Part shown: piece after piece, positions 5,338 to 5,791 of the stretch
Position numbering within the stretch: position 1 is the first letter of the stretch
Layout: each line of letters opens with the position of its first letter
Assembly: GCA_015494505.1 (NCBI GenBank)
Contig: WGBB01000124.1
Location: 1 to 5,791, forward strand
DNA from: Nitratiruptor sp.
GTDB taxonomy: Bacteria > Campylobacterota > Campylobacteria > Campylobacterales > Nitratiruptoraceae
Reading direction: 5' to 3'
Length of the DNA: 5,791 nt
Notes under the pieces: model-generated
Database searches by the model: none
Told to the model about the DNA's origin: nothing
The model's input: the letters and a program-made list of their open reading frames with translations, nothing else
Program-made: the position numbers and the translations under genes

Positions 5338-5791
5338 ATGCTACTCCATCGCTTCATCAGCTATAGACTGGCACACTACTACGACAAAATCGAAAGCTTT
5401 GCCAAGGCCGTGCGCGAAGAGCCCAACGAGAGCGAAAATCTACACCAATTCCGCGTCAACACGAGGCGTGCTCGCTCGCTTCTTGCAGCGCTCAAAAAAC
5501 ATTTCGACCCGCAGTACTACCACGAGGCAACGACGCATCTCAAAGATTTCATCAAGCAGACCAATCACGCTAGGGACCTAGATGTCTTTCTCAATACACT
5601 GCCTCGTTATGCCAAAAAGCTGCCAAGTACGATGAGCGACGACTTGGCGGAGGTGCGAGAGATTTTGGAAAAAGAGCGAGCCGTGGAGTATGAGGGGGTG
5701 ATGGCATTTATGGCACGCGTGCCGCAGCAGCTTGCAGCTTTGCGTGCTATCTCTTTTGCATCAAAAGACACACCTGCTAAAAAAGCCCTCA
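5338..5791 (+). CDS. CHAD-domain protein (3' end outside window)
   Basis: The frame is open from ATG 5338 to the window end, giving 151 codons of a longer gene. The first half of a CHAD domain is clear: LHQFRVNTRRARSLL at 35-49, with the conserved histidine and the R-x3-RR-x-R series, then TNHARDLDVF at 75-84 with the conserved RD-x-DV. CHAD domains are all-helical, bind inorganic polyphosphate through these basic residues, and are often found near or fused to CYTH/triphosphate tunnel enzymes. No CYTH domain precedes it here, since the CHAD motif begins soon after the start. A good Shine-Dalgarno (AAGGGGG) sits five bases before the ATG. It is divergent from hemJ. Its partner, if any, would lie downstream of the window. 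Confidence 0.9.
   Translation, partial: MLLHRFISYRLAHYYDKIESFAKAVREEPNESENLHQFRVNTRRARSLLAALKKHFDPQYYHEATTHLKDFIKQTNHARDLDVFLNTLPRYAKKLPSTMSDDLAEVREILEKERAVEYEGVMAFMARVPQQLAALRAISFASKDTPAKKAL

Overview
The window looks like chromosomal DNA of a Campylobacterota (epsilonproteobacterial) organism, probably a free-living Sulfurovum-, Nitratifractor- or Sulfurimonas-like lineage. This rests on gene content (a TamA/TamB pair and a HemJ-type protoporphyrinogen oxidase), very tight packing with 4-base gene overlaps, and promoters with good -10 boxes but no clear -35 boxes. The lineage is inferred by eye and the species is unknown. No RNA gene, mobile element or CRISPR array was seen.

Layout. Bases 1-1538 (minus) hold the first 512 codons of a tamB-like gene, whose 3' end lies beyond base 1. 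It overlaps by 4 bases the complete tamA-like gene at 1535-3202 (minus), an Omp85-family outer-membrane protein. Together they form an envelope-biogenesis operon. Only 17 bases away and divergent is a small flavin-split-barrel gene of the YhbP/UPF0306 family (3220-3636, plus). Its end overlaps tail to tail a second minus-strand operon: hemJ (5276-4842), a patatin-like lipid hydrolase (4845-4081) and an unrecognised two-helix membrane protein (4099-3608). Divergent from hemJ is a CHAD-domain gene (5338 onward, plus), cut by the window end.

How the genes fit together. Most products concern the cell envelope: TamA/TamB handle outer-membrane protein assembly or lipid transport, the patatin probably acts on lipids, and the small membrane protein and HemJ sit in the inner membrane. 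The hemJ-patatin-membrane protein operon appears translationally coupled throughout. I saw no unmistakable new system. The points most worth a second look are the two divergent promoter regions. Between tamA and the yhbP-like gene, overlapping -10 boxes predict leaderless mRNAs in both directions. Between hemJ and the CHAD gene, an inverted repeat covers one -10 box.
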